Positions 54,051-62,858 of a stretch of DNA of 64,000 bases are shown piece by piece; the stretch's first letter is position 1; each line of letters begins with the position of its first letter. Position numbers and translations under genes: made by a program. The stretch spans positions 24,202 to 88,201 of the forward strand of contig JAZBPJ010000115.1 in assembly GCA_036351575.1 (NCBI GenBank), written 5' to 3'. This stretch comes from JABDPF01 sp036351575. Its GTDB lineage: Bacteria > Pseudomonadota > Gammaproteobacteria > Xanthomonadales > SZUA-36. Under the pieces are notes generated by a model. That model did no database searches. It was not told the origin of the DNA and worked only from the letters and a program-made list of their open reading frames with translations.

Positions 54051-54734
54051 CTACCTGCGCAATATTGCCCACCAGCGGGCGATATTCAGCAGGCTCATCA
54101 GCGAGGCGGAAACGTAGGTCATGGCGGCCGCGCGCAGCAGCTTGCGTGCGTGCCGGGCATCCGATGCGTAAAGCACGCCCTGCTGCTCCAGCATCGGCAT
54201 CGCCCGCCCGAAACTCGCGTCAAACTCGGTGGGCAGGGTCAGCAGGTGCACCGCGACCGCGGAGCCCAGGGTCAGGATTCCGCCCAGCAGCATCATGGCC
54301 CCCGCATACGGCAGCCGGGTGATGCCCACGATCAGCGGCGTGGCCATCAGCATCGCGGCCCCGGCCTTCTCGATCGGCCCGACCCAGCGCACCAGCCGCG
54401 TGCGCCATTTCAGCGGAATGAACCCGGTGGCGTCCTGCACCGCGTGCCCCACTTCGTGCGCGGCGATGGCCACCGCGGTGAGCGAGCGGCCGCTGAAGTT
54501 CGCTGCGGAAAGGCGCACCATCTTGTCGACGGGGTCGTAATGGTCGCCGGCTTCGGTCGCCTCGACACCCACGTCGTTCAACCCGGCGGCGTCGAGCAGG
54601 GCGCGCGCCGTCTGCTCGCCGGTCGCCCCGTAACGGTCGCCGGGCTCGCTGTAACGCGCCATCACCCGCCGCACCCAGAAATGCGGGCCGATCACCAGGA
54701 GCAATAGCAGCGCTGCGATGATGATGAAGTGCAT
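54051..54734 (-). CDS. YugP-type neutral zinc metallopeptidase, membrane protein
   Basis: 227 residues of the Zn_peptidase_2 (YugP) family. N-terminal membrane segment, HEVGH zinc motif at His93-His97 (AIAAHEVGHAVQ), then two or three membrane segments (AGAAMLMATPLIVGI, AGAMMLLGGILTLGSAVAVHLL) and LPTEFDASFGRAMPML with the distal acidic residue. Likely a membrane-bound protease; substrate unknown. Three bases downstream of the phospholipase gene on the same strand, which suggests one transcript. Confidence 0.9.
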   Translation of the reverse strand: MHFIIIAALLLLLVIGPHFWVRRVMARYSEPGDRYGATGEQTARALLDAAGLNDVGVEATEAGDHYDPVDKMVRLSAANFSGRSLTAVAIAAHEVGHAVQDATGFIPLKWRTRLVRWVGPIEKAGAAMLMATPLIVGITRLPYAGAMMLLGGILTLGSAVAVHLLTLPTEFDASFGRAMPMLEQQGVLYASDARHARKLLRAAAMTYVSASLMSLLNIARWWAILRR

Positions 54735-54737
54735 GTT

Positions 54738-56528
54738 TCAGAGTATGGGTTCGAGAAAGAAGAAAAACGAGCCCAGGAAAAGCACCAGCAGCTGCCTGCG
54801 CGTCTTGACGACCTCGGGGAAATTGCCCATGGGGTAGTAATGACGGTAAAAATCGGGGTGATCCGGCGGCAGCGGCTGCATGCCCGGGGCCAGGTCGAAT
54901 GCCGACGTGTCGCTCCAGGGCAGCGGATCGTAATCGCCGTCCACACCGGCGGGCGGCTGCAGGGCTTCTTTCGCCTGTGTCCCGCGCGGCTTCAGCGCCA
55001 CTACCCAGCTGTTGCCGGGCTCGATGTCACGCCGGATCAGCGCCTCGAGATGCCCAGCGAACGCATCGTCCCAGACGATCAGCCCGTTTTCCGTGTTGAA
55101 GCCTTCCGAACGGGGGTCGAAATTATGCGATCCGATCATCGCGACGCGCCCGTCGACCACGAAAGACTTGGAGTGCAGGCCGACGCGCGGCGAAGGCATC
55201 GGGATCGTCGAGTCGTCGCCCGAGACCTGTGATTTGCTGACGACGCCGTTCTTTTTTTCCTCGATCAGTTCGCTCCAGCGCGGAAAAAACAGGGGAGCGT
55301 CCTGCGGGAACGGTTTGAACTCGTACATGTGGAAGCCGAGCTTCCTGATGTAACGCTTCTTGTGACGATGCGTGTTCGCGTACACGGTGTCGGCGTCCGT
55401 GGAGGCCAGCGAATTGGTCGAAAACACGAGTTCCACGTCCGGCCGTTCTTCGCGCAGCTCCCTGAATACGCGCCGCACGCGCTTGGACAGCACCATGTAC
55501 GGCGACTGGACCAGGACGTGGCTTCGCGCCGAGCGCACAATGGTGTAAAGCGTTTCCGTCACGTCGTCGTAATCGTCCGGCCGCTCTTCGGCCAGTTTGC
55601 GCGGCTGGTCGGAAAAATACCGCAGGCGCTCGACCTCGAAGGCCGTATCGACAAACAGTTCGCGCATTCGGGACGGCGTCGCCGCTTCCTGCAGAACCGG
55701 GGAGAGGCGCGCCGGCGCAACGTAATCGGCCGTTGGCATGCTCGTTCCGGCGAGCAATTCCCCGGCGACGTCACGCAGGTGCTGCACGGGCACGGTCTTC
55801 GGGCTGTCCCAGAACCAGTCGAACGACTCGCGCATGCTGGCGGCCTCGCGGCCAAAGACGATGACATCGCGGTCCTTGAACTCGTAGTTGGTGTCGAAAT
55901 CGAAGTACCGGTCGGCGATGTTGCGTCCCCCGGTTACCCCGATCAGGTCGTCAACGACCTGCAGCTTGTTGTGCATGCGCTGGTTGACGCTCCGAAAACA
56001 GCAGGCGATACCGGTCAGCCAGTCATGCTTGGCCATTTTCGCCTTGTGGAAGGACGGGTTGTAAAAACGCACCTCGAGGTTGGCGTGCGTCATCGTCAGC
56101 ATGACCAGGTACTCGGCGTCCGAGAACGAGAACATCTGGTCGAGCAGCAGGCGCACCCGGACCCCGCGCCTGGCCGCGTCCAGCAGCTCGTTGAGGATCA
56201 GCTGTCCGGTCTCGTCCTTGCGCAGGATGAAATTCTGTACGTCCACCTGCCGGCGGGCGGCGCGGATCAGGTGAACCCTCAGCTTCAGCGCATCCTCGCC
56301 GTGCTCGACCAGCGTCACGTGGTGTTTCCCGCTGGTCCCGTTTGCCTCGGCCAGTTCCAGCAGCGGGGACGGCGCGGCGCAGCGCCTGATATCCGCGAGC
56401 GCGCATTCGAGGCCCGTTGCGCGGTGACGCTCGACCTGCCGGTCCACCTCCGCGACCTTGCGGGCCGGCAGGGCACAGGCCGTCAGCAGGATGACAGGCA
56501 GAAGAAGAATGAACAGGCGCAGGCGCAA
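54738..56528 (-). CDS. clsC: Phospholipase D-family lipoprotein, ClsC-like
   Basis: 596 residues with a lipobox LLTAC (Cys18) and two HKD motifs: RMHNKLQVVDDLIGVTGGRNI (His/Lys/Asp) and GLHSKSFVVDGRVAMIGSHNFDPRSEG. The layout matches YmdC/ClsC, which makes cardiolipin from phosphatidylglycerol and phosphatidylethanolamine, often with a YmdB partner, not seen here. The last ~20 residues form a hydrophobic segment (RRQLLVLFLGSFFFFLEPIL), a possible C-terminal anchor. Starts 13 bases downstream of the PPTase stop, on the same strand. Confidence 0.88.
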   Translation of the reverse strand: MRLRLFILLLPVILLTACALPARKVAEVDRQVERHRATGLECALADIRRCAAPSPLLELAEANGTSGKHHVTLVEHGEDALKLRVHLIRAARRQVDVQNFILRKDETGQLILNELLDAARRGVRVRLLLDQMFSFSDAEYLVMLTMTHANLEVRFYNPSFHKAKMAKHDWLTGIACCFRSVNQRMHNKLQVVDDLIGVTGGRNIADRYFDFDTNYEFKDRDVIVFGREAASMRESFDWFWDSPKTVPVQHLRDVAGELLAGTSMPTADYVAPARLSPVLQEAATPSRMRELFVDTAFEVERLRYFSDQPRKLAEERPDDYDDVTETLYTIVRSARSHVLVQSPYMVLSKRVRRVFRELREERPDVELVFSTNSLASTDADTVYANTHRHKKRYIRKLGFHMYEFKPFPQDAPLFFPRWSELIEEKKNGVVSKSQVSGDDSTIPMPSPRVGLHSKSFVVDGRVAMIGSHNFDPRSEGFNTENGLIVWDDAFAGHLEALIRRDIEPGNSWVVALKPRGTQAKEALQPPAGVDGDYDPLPWSDTSAFDLAPGMQPLPPDHPDFYRHYYPMGNFPEVVKTRRQLLVLFLGSFFFFLEPIL

Positions 56529-56541
56529 GACGGACCCGGTT

Positions 56542-57321
56542 TCAGAAGCGCGTCGCCGCTGGCCGCATGCGAAAAGCAGACAGGGAGAGCGGTTCGCTGC
56601 GCGTGGCGACGGCGCCCAGGAAAGACGCCTGCGGCCGGACCATCTGCAGCCACCAGGCCTCGGGGCGGTCGTTCTCGAACTCCAGGACGGCGGCCGGCCG
56701 GCCGGGATCGGTCTCTACCGTGAACCGGCACAACTGGTTCGCGATACCGAGTCCCAGCGCCTTGACCACCGCTTCCTTGCAGGACCATGTGCGCAGGAAT
56801 GCCCGGTACATGTCTTCGGGCTCCATGGCCTCCAGGGCAGCCGCCTCGGCGGGACTGAAATAACGCCGCGCCACGCCCAGCGCATTGTTCGCCCGGCGCC
56901 CGCAAGGCTCGATATCGACCCCGAGGTAACTGCTCGATGAGAGGCCAACGAGAAAACCGCTGCCGCTCTTGGCTATGCTGAAGTGCAGCTCACGGCCGTG
57001 CACCGCGGGGTCCAGTACCGGCTTGCCCTTGCGGTTTCGAACGATCCGGATCTCCTTCCCGGGCAGGCCGAGATAGGCGCCGAGCAGCAGCCGCAGGTAG
57101 AAGCGCCGGGTAAATGTCAGCTGTCCACCGGTGAACGGCTTGTTCCGTGCCGCTTCACCGGGGTCCGCCAGCGCTTCCTCGAGCGCCCCGGCCATTTCAT
57201 CCAGGTCGATGAACCAGAGATGGATCGCACCGGGGGAAGGCAGCGCCAGTTCCCGCAGGGGCACGTGCCGCGGCGAAAAATCCGCGGGTCCTGCAATGAC
57301 TTGTCCGTATTCCCATTTCAT
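56542..57321 (-). CDS. 4'-phosphopantetheinyl transferase (Sfp type)
   Basis: Transfers 4'-phosphopantetheine from CoA to carrier proteins. 259 residues from ATG 57321 (MKWEYGQVI). Motifs: LGVDIEPCGRRAN with the Mg-binding Asp and Glu, and WSCKEAVVKALGLGI (the Lys/Glu motif). An in-frame start at 57429 gives an unconserved extension. Divergent from oleA, with 149 bases between. No NRPS or PKS gene is in the window, so its carrier protein is elsewhere. Confidence 0.9.
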   Translation of the reverse strand: MKWEYGQVIAGPADFSPRHVPLRELALPSPGAIHLWFIDLDEMAGALEEALADPGEAARNKPFTGGQLTFTRRFYLRLLLGAYLGLPGKEIRIVRNRKGKPVLDPAVHGRELHFSIAKSGSGFLVGLSSSSYLGVDIEPCGRRANNALGVARRYFSPAEAAALEAMEPEDMYRAFLRTWSCKEAVVKALGLGIANQLCRFTVETDPGRPAAVLEFENDRPEAWWLQMVRPQASFLGAVATRSEPLSLSAFRMRPAATRF

Positions 57322-57413
57322 GAACCGGGTCTGATCACGATGCCTTGAAAATGTGTTTCGGCGGTGCGTCGCCAGCCAGTCTAGCGCAAGATTTACCCGC
57401 ATTGAATCAACGG

Positions 57414-57442
57414 TTGAAGCCTGCACCAATCACCTATACCTT
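57414..57442 (+). promoter_or_regulatory. Possible sigma-70 promoter of the ole operon
   Basis: TTGAAG (57414-57419) and TACCTT (57437-57442) at 17-base spacing, or TATACC at 15. About 28 bases lie between the -10 and the oleA ATG. Tentative; the divergent gap must hold promoters for both oleA and the PPTase gene. Confidence 0.3.
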
Positions 57443-57470
57443 ATGCGGACACATCCAGCCGGCAAGCTCC

Positions 57471-58487
57471 ATGAAATTCAAACACGTCGTTATCAAATCC
57501 CTCGCGGCCGTCGAGCCGCCGGTCCGCGTCACATCGCGTGAAATCGAACAACGCCTGAAACCGGTTCTCGACCGCCTCGAAATCCGCGACAACCTGCTCG
57601 AAGAGGTCTCCGGCATTGGCGCCCGCCGATTCTGGGAAAACGGCACCACGCCCAGTGACGCCGCCACGCTGGCCGCCGAGAAGGCGCTGGACGACGCGGG
57701 CATCGAACGGGACCGTGTGGGCGTTATCATCAACACCTCGGTATGCCGCGATTACCTGGAGCCGTCCACCGCCTGCATCGTGCACGGAAACCTGGAGCTC
57801 AGCGAAAACTGCCTGAATTTCGACGTGGGCAATGCCTGCCTGGCTTTCATGAACGGCATGGACATCGCGGCGCGGATGATCGAGCGCGCCGAGGTGGACT
57901 ACGCGCTGATCGTGGACGGCGAGTCCAGCCGGCCCATCACCGAGGCGACCATCGAGCGCATGCTGCAGCCCGGCATCGACGCGGACCAGTTCCGCTCCGA
58001 GTTCGCCTCGCTGACGCTGGGTTCCGGCGCAGCCGCCATGGTCATGGCGCGCCGTGAACTGGCGCCCGACGGCCACACTTACCTGGGCAGCGTGTCGCGG
58101 GCCGCGACCGAGTTCAACAACCTGTGCCGCGGGCAGATGGACCAGATGATGACCGACACCCGCACCCTGCTCAGCGAGGGACTCAAACTGGCCTCCAAGA
58201 CCTTCAATGCGGCGCGGATCGCGCTCGGCTGGGTGGTCGAAGAACTCGACCAGTTCGTCATTCACCAGGTCAGCAAGGTGCATACCGACTCGCTGGTCAA
58301 CCTGCTGGGACTGGATCCCGACAAGGTCCATGCCATCTACCCCGAAATGGGCAACATCGGCCCCGCCTCGGTGCCCATCGTGCTGGCCCGGGCGGTCGAG
58401 CTGGGCAAAATCCGCAAAGGCGACCGCGTCGGCCTGCTCGGAATCGGCTCCGGCCTGAACTGCCAGATGGCCGAGGTGATCTGGTAA
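57471..58487 (+). CDS. oleA: OleA, head-to-head Claisen condensation enzyme (3-oxoacyl synthase III-like)
   Basis: Condenses two long-chain acyl-CoAs head to head into 2-alkyl-3-ketoacids, the first step of olefin synthesis. 338 residues of thiolase/KASIII type. Cys123 (GNACLAFMNGM), His265 (VIHQVSKVH) and Asn295 (EMGNIGPASVP) form the triad. Glu97 (YLEPSTAC) matches the catalytic base that sits 26 residues before Cys in Xanthomonas OleA. The Cys-His and Cys-Asn spacings (142 and 172) match OleA exactly. ATG at 57471 is chosen; in-frame starts further upstream are unconserved. Confidence 0.94.
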   Translation: MKFKHVVIKSLAAVEPPVRVTSREIEQRLKPVLDRLEIRDNLLEEVSGIGARRFWENGTTPSDAATLAAEKALDDAGIERDRVGVIINTSVCRDYLEPSTACIVHGNLELSENCLNFDVGNACLAFMNGMDIAARMIERAEVDYALIVDGESSRPITEATIERMLQPGIDADQFRSEFASLTLGSGAAAMVMARRELAPDGHTYLGSVSRAATEFNNLCRGQMDQMMTDTRTLLSEGLKLASKTFNAARIALGWVVEELDQFVIHQVSKVHTDSLVNLLGLDPDKVHAIYPEMGNIGPASVPIVLARAVELGKIRKGDRVGLLGIGSGLNCQMAEVIW

Positions 58488-58492
58488 ACCCC

Positions 58493-59392
58493 TTGCTGGA
58501 AAAGCACTATCCTTTCGAGGGCCGCTACTTCGAAACGCGCGGCCTGAGGCTGCATTACCTGGACGAGGGGCCGCGCGACGCCCCGCTCGTGCTGATGCTG
58601 CACGGCAACCCGACCTGGTCATTTTATTACCGCAACCTCGTGCTCGCCCTGCGCGGCCGGCACCGCTGCATCGTGCCCGACCACATCGGCTGCGGTCTCT
58701 CGGACAAGCCGGGCGAGGACCGCTACGACTACCGGCTGAAAAGCCGTATCGAGGACGTCACGGCGCTGGTCGAGCATGTCGCGCCCGAACGCCCCGTCAC
58801 GCTGGTCGTTCACGACTGGGGCGGCATGATCGGCTGCGCCTGGGCAGCGGAACACCCCGAGCGCGTCGAACGCCTGGTGATCCTGAACACCGCCGCCTTT
58901 CCCTTGCCGGCGGACAAGAAAATGCCGCCCGCGCTGGCGCTGGTCCGTGACACGGCGCTCGGCGCCATGCTGGTGCGGCGCTGCAACGCGTTTTCGGGCA
59001 TCGCGGCCCGGGTCGGTTTCAAAAAACCGGTTTCCCGGGAAATCCGGCGCTGCTACACCCTGCCTTACGACTCGCCGCGGAACCGCATCGCCACCCTGAA
59101 GTTTGTCCAGGACATACCCCTGAGCGATGGCGATCCCGGTTACGACATTTTGCTGAACACCGCGGAGCGGTTACACTTGTTGGCGGACAGACCGTGCCTG
59201 ATCGCATGGGGAGAAAAGGATTTCGTGTTCGATGCGCCGTTCCTGGAAACCTGGCGCAGCTACTTTCCCAACGCAGAAATCCTCAGCCTTTCCGATTGTG
59301 GTCACTACGTACTCGAAGACGGTGGCCCGGTGCTGGTGCAGGTGATCGCGGATTTCATTGGAACCGGAAGCGGCCCAAGAGGCGGAAAGTGA
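58493..59392 (+). CDS. oleB: OleB, beta-lactone decarboxylase (alpha/beta hydrolase)
   Basis: Decarboxylates the cis-beta-lactone to the cis-olefin. About 299 residues, haloalkane-dehalogenase-like: HGNPTWSFYYRNL, the nucleophile Asp in VVHDWGGMIGCAWA and the histidine in LSDCGHYVLED. No ATG is available near the true N-terminus. TTG at 58493, five bases after the oleA stop, is the best canonical choice; CTG at 58481 next to AGGTGAT is an alternative. Ends one base before the oleC start. Confidence 0.92.
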   Translation: MLEKHYPFEGRYFETRGLRLHYLDEGPRDAPLVLMLHGNPTWSFYYRNLVLALRGRHRCIVPDHIGCGLSDKPGEDRYDYRLKSRIEDVTALVEHVAPERPVTLVVHDWGGMIGCAWAAEHPERVERLVILNTAAFPLPADKKMPPALALVRDTALGAMLVRRCNAFSGIAARVGFKKPVSREIRRCYTLPYDSPRNRIATLKFVQDIPLSDGDPGYDILLNTAERLHLLADRPCLIAWGEKDFVFDAPFLETWRSYFPNAEILSLSDCGHYVLEDGGPVLVQVIADFIGTGSGPRGGK

Positions 59393-59393
59393 A

Positions 59394-61070
59394 GTGAACA
59401 CAAGCTGGAACACAAGCCAAAACAGCAACGTCGCCAGCGCATTGAGCTGGCAGGCGGAACGCCAGCCCGTTGCCACCGCCATCCACTTTCAGAAAAAGAA
59501 CCGGCTGGGCAGAACCGCCTGGCACGCCTGCAGCTACCAGGAACTCGACTCCCTCAGCGACGCCTACGCGCGTGGCCTGCATGCCTTCGGTATCGGCCCG
59601 GGAACGCGCACGGCCCTGATGCTGAGACCCGGCCTGGACTTTTTCGCCGTGTTTTTTGCCCTGTTCAAGGCCGGTGCGGTGCCGGTCCTGATCGATCCGG
59701 GTATCGGCAAAAACCCCCTCAAGCAGTGTCTCGAGGAAGCAGCGCCGGAAGCTTTTATCGGCGTTACACGCGCCCAGCTGGCGCGAAAAATTTTCGGCTG
59801 GGCGCGCAAAAGCTGCAAACATGCGGTCACTGCGGGACCCAAATTCGGACTGGGCGGCATCAGCCTGAAAAAACTCCGGCTGCTGGGCGAACGCAGCAAT
59901 GAAGAAATCATTCACCAGGCCGAGCCGAACGACATGGCGGCCATCCTGTTCACCTCCGGAAGCACCGGCGCGCCAAAAGGCGTCGTTTACCGGCACCGGC
60001 ATTTCGTCGCCCAGGTGGAGCTGCTCCGGAGCGCGTTCGGCATCGAGCCGGGCGAGGTGAGCCTGCCGACGTTTCCGCCGTTTGCCCTGTTCGACCCGGC
60101 GCTCGGCATGACCACGGTCGTGCCGCCGATGGACCCGACCCGGCCGGCCGAGGCCGATCCCGAAATGCTGCTGGACGTCATCGAACGGTTCAAGGTGACC
60201 ACGTTGTTCGGTTCTCCAGCCCTGCTCGACCGGCTGAGCGGGCATTGCGTCGAAAAGAAAATCCGCATCGAGACCTTGACACGCGTGATCTCGGCCGGCG
60301 CCGCGGTGCCCGTGCGCATCGTCCGCCAGATGCAGCAGTCACTGTTCCTGGACGCGAAGGTGCACACCCCTTACGGCGCGACCGAGTGCCTCCCGGTCAG
60401 CAGCATTTGCGGCCAGGAAATCGACGAGCGCATGGTCGATCGCATCGAGTCGGGCGACGGCGTGTGCGTGGGCAAGCCGATCGAGCCCAACCGGGTCCGC
60501 ATCATCCGGATTTCCGAGATGCCCTTCACCCACCTTTCCGAGACCACCGAGCTGCCCTTCGGCATGCCCGGCGAAATCGTCGTGACCGGGCCGACCTGCA
60601 CCGACAGCTACTGGCAGCGCGACGCGGATACCGAAATGGCCAAGCTGGTGGACGACGAGGGCCGCGTATGGCACCGCATGGGCGACGTCGGCATGCTCGA
60701 CGGCATGGGACGGCTCTGGTACTGCGGCCGCGTTTCCCAGCGCGTGGAAACCGCCAAGGACGTGCTGTTCGCCGACCAGTGCGAGGCGATCTTCAACCAG
60801 CATCCCGACCTGCTGCGCTCGGCCGTGGTGGGCGTCGGCGACCGCGGACGGCAGACGGCCGTCCTCTGCGTCGAGATCAAGGGCAAGCTCTCCCCGATCG
60901 ACATGGAGCGCGTGCATTTCGACCTGCTGCAGCTCGCCCAGGCGCATTCCATCACGCGCGAAATCCGCACCGTGCTCTTTCACTCCGGCTTCCCGGTCGA
61001 TATTCGGCACAATTCCAAGATCGGCCGCGAAGAACTGGCCGCCTGGGCAGCCGACCAGATCAAGAACTGA
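59394..61070 (+). CDS. oleC: OleC, beta-lactone synthetase (acyl-AMP ligase family)
   Basis: Converts the 2-alkyl-3-hydroxyacid to a beta-lactone through an acyl-AMP. 558 residues of the ANL superfamily: P-loop AAILFTSGSTGAPKGVVYRH (near residue 180), VHTPYGATECLPV (A5), the hinge and GDVGMLDGMGRLWYCGRV (A7/A8), and a C-terminal Lys in RHNSKIGREEL. GTG at 59394 has GGAAAG upstream and directly follows the oleB stop; an earlier in-frame TTG (59358) overlaps oleB. Confidence 0.93.
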   Translation: MNTSWNTSQNSNVASALSWQAERQPVATAIHFQKKNRLGRTAWHACSYQELDSLSDAYARGLHAFGIGPGTRTALMLRPGLDFFAVFFALFKAGAVPVLIDPGIGKNPLKQCLEEAAPEAFIGVTRAQLARKIFGWARKSCKHAVTAGPKFGLGGISLKKLRLLGERSNEEIIHQAEPNDMAAILFTSGSTGAPKGVVYRHRHFVAQVELLRSAFGIEPGEVSLPTFPPFALFDPALGMTTVVPPMDPTRPAEADPEMLLDVIERFKVTTLFGSPALLDRLSGHCVEKKIRIETLTRVISAGAAVPVRIVRQMQQSLFLDAKVHTPYGATECLPVSSICGQEIDERMVDRIESGDGVCVGKPIEPNRVRIIRISEMPFTHLSETTELPFGMPGEIVVTGPTCTDSYWQRDADTEMAKLVDDEGRVWHRMGDVGMLDGMGRLWYCGRVSQRVETAKDVLFADQCEAIFNQHPDLLRSAVVGVGDRGRQTAVLCVEIKGKLSPIDMERVHFDLLQLAQAHSITREIRTVLFHSGFPVDIRHNSKIGREELAAWAADQIKN

Positions 61071-61082
61071 CCGCGCCCTTCA

Positions 61083-62063
61083 ATGCGAATCCTGGTCACG
61101 GGCGGCGGCGGATTTCTCGGCAGCGCAATCTGCCGGCAACTCACCGAGGCAGGTCACGAAGTGGTCGCTTTTCAGCGCCGGCCGGCGAAGCACCTGGCAT
61201 CGCTCGGCGTGGAATCCATTGAAGGTGACATTAGCGATACCGCGCAAGTCCATGCCGCCGCAGCCCGCTGTGACGCGGTGGTCCACACGGCGGCCAAGGC
61301 CGGAATCTGGGGTGACGACGCGGAGTTTCGGCGAATCAACGTCGAGGGCACGCGCAACGTGCTGGCAGCCTGCCGCGAGCACGGCATCCGCTTCCTGGTG
61401 CACACCAGCTCGCCCAGCGTGGTGCATTCGGGCGGCGACATCGAGGGCGGTGACGAGTCGCTGCCCCTGGCCACGCACTTCTCGGCGCCCTACCCCGAGA
61501 CCAAGGCCGAGGCGGAACGGATGGTCATCGCCGCCGACGGCGAGAACCTGAAAACGACCGCGCTGCGCCCGCACCTGATCTGGGGCCCGGGCGACCCGCA
61601 CATCCTTCCCCGGCTTGTGGCCAAATCAAGAGGCGGAAGACTGGCGCTGCCAGCACCGGACAAGGTCATCGACACGATCTTCGTGGAAAACGCCGCGCTG
61701 GCGCACGTCCTGGCATTGCAGGAGTTGCAGGGCACTGCCCGTTGCGCGGGCAAGGCCTATTTCATCACCAACAACGAACCGATGCCGCAGGGCGAGATCA
61801 TTCGAAAGTTGCTCGCCGCGCTGGGTGTGGAAGTCAGGATCAAGGCAGTACCTGCCTCGGCCGCGATGGCCGCCGGCGCCGTGTGCGAAACTGCCTGGAA
61901 ACTGCTGCGTATTAAAAAGGAGCCGCCCGTCACACGGTTCTCAGTAGAACAATTGGCCACGGCTCACTGGTTCGATACCTCGGCAGCCGAACGCGACTTC
62001 GGGTACACACCAGGGTATTCCATTGCCGAGGCCCTGGAAATTCTGGCGGAACGGGGATTATGA
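61083..62063 (+). CDS. oleD: OleD, NADPH-dependent 2-alkyl-3-ketoalkanoate reductase
   Basis: Reduces the OleA product to a 2-alkyl-3-hydroxyacid. 326 residues of the extended SDR family: ILVTGGGGFLGSAICRQL at the N-terminus, the active-site Tyr and Lys in PYPETKAEAERMV (YxxxK) and RPHLIWGPGDPHILPRLV. Last gene of the oleABCD operon, 12 bases after oleC. Confidence 0.94.
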   Translation: MRILVTGGGGFLGSAICRQLTEAGHEVVAFQRRPAKHLASLGVESIEGDISDTAQVHAAAARCDAVVHTAAKAGIWGDDAEFRRINVEGTRNVLAACREHGIRFLVHTSSPSVVHSGGDIEGGDESLPLATHFSAPYPETKAEAERMVIAADGENLKTTALRPHLIWGPGDPHILPRLVAKSRGGRLALPAPDKVIDTIFVENAALAHVLALQELQGTARCAGKAYFITNNEPMPQGEIIRKLLAALGVEVRIKAVPASAAMAAGAVCETAWKLLRIKKEPPVTRFSVEQLATAHWFDTSAAERDFGYTPGYSIAEALEILAERGL

Positions 62064-62130
62064 AATACAAATTCGACTCAGCAATGAGTTTTGCAAAAAC
62101 CCTCCGCGTGGGCGGCAAACGCCCCGGCAC

Positions 62131-62808
62131 ATGTCATCCAACCGGATGACTCGAAAAATGCGATTTTTTTCTGTCAAGTTGTTATTGCTGTCGACCATTC
62201 TGGTCGGCGCCTGCGATTTATTGCTGAGCGAACTCGGACCCTTGGCGGATTCGGTAAGCCAGCAGGTGTCTGGTGAGACGACTGCCTGGCTTATGGCTGG
62301 GGACGTCGTTGTGATCGAAGTAGCAGGCTCTCCTCTCTACCAGGCGACTCAACCGGAACTGGAAGCGCAGGCCACGAGTATCGCAGAGCAAGCGATCGAA
62401 TTCACCGGGTCACGACTCGAAAGCATTATCATCACGTTTTACGAGGCTGAAGTGACCGACGCCGAGGAACAAATGCGGGAGTTCTTCTTCCTGGTCATGG
62501 AGAACCGCCCCGTTCTGCAACCCTATCTTGACATCGATGCCACGGGCCCGCTGACCGCCGGTGAGATTCAGGCCGCCATGGACCGCCTGGGTGAAAAGCT
62601 CCCCGAAAATCAGAGGGAATGTGTTCGGGAAGAACTGGAAAGGCGCGCTCATGATGCCGGAGATCCGGAGTTGCTTGACCCGGCGAACGTGAATGTTCTG
62701 ACCGCCGAGACCTGGAACAAGCTGGATGCCTTCAGTAAACGCCTCTTCCTGTCAGCGGCACTGGAAACCGAGGCCATGTTCGCTTGCGCCCGGCACAGCA
62801 GTGATTGA
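62131..62808 (+). CDS. Uncharacterised lipoprotein downstream of oleD
   Basis: About 216-225 residues. The hydrophobic leader ends LVGACD, a good lipobox; Asp after the Cys would favour inner-membrane retention by the E. coli rule. The rest is helical and acidic, without a motif I recognise (RECVREELERRAHDAGDPELL, ETWNKLDAFSKRLFLSAALETEAMFAC). Starts are possible at 62131, 62146 or 62158. The first ~60 codons are noticeably poorer in G+C than neighbours. Sixty-seven bases after oleD on the same strand; membership of the ole operon is possible but unproven. Confidence 0.7.
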   Translation: MSSNRMTRKMRFFSVKLLLLSTILVGACDLLLSELGPLADSVSQQVSGETTAWLMAGDVVVIEVAGSPLYQATQPELEAQATSIAEQAIEFTGSRLESIIITFYEAEVTDAEEQMREFFFLVMENRPVLQPYLDIDATGPLTAGEIQAAMDRLGEKLPENQRECVREELERRAHDAGDPELLDPANVNVLTAETWNKLDAFSKRLFLSAALETEAMFACARHSSD

Positions 62809-62858
62809 GGTAATCTGCTCACGGCTTGCCCATGCCGACCTGGGCTCATCGTCGACTA

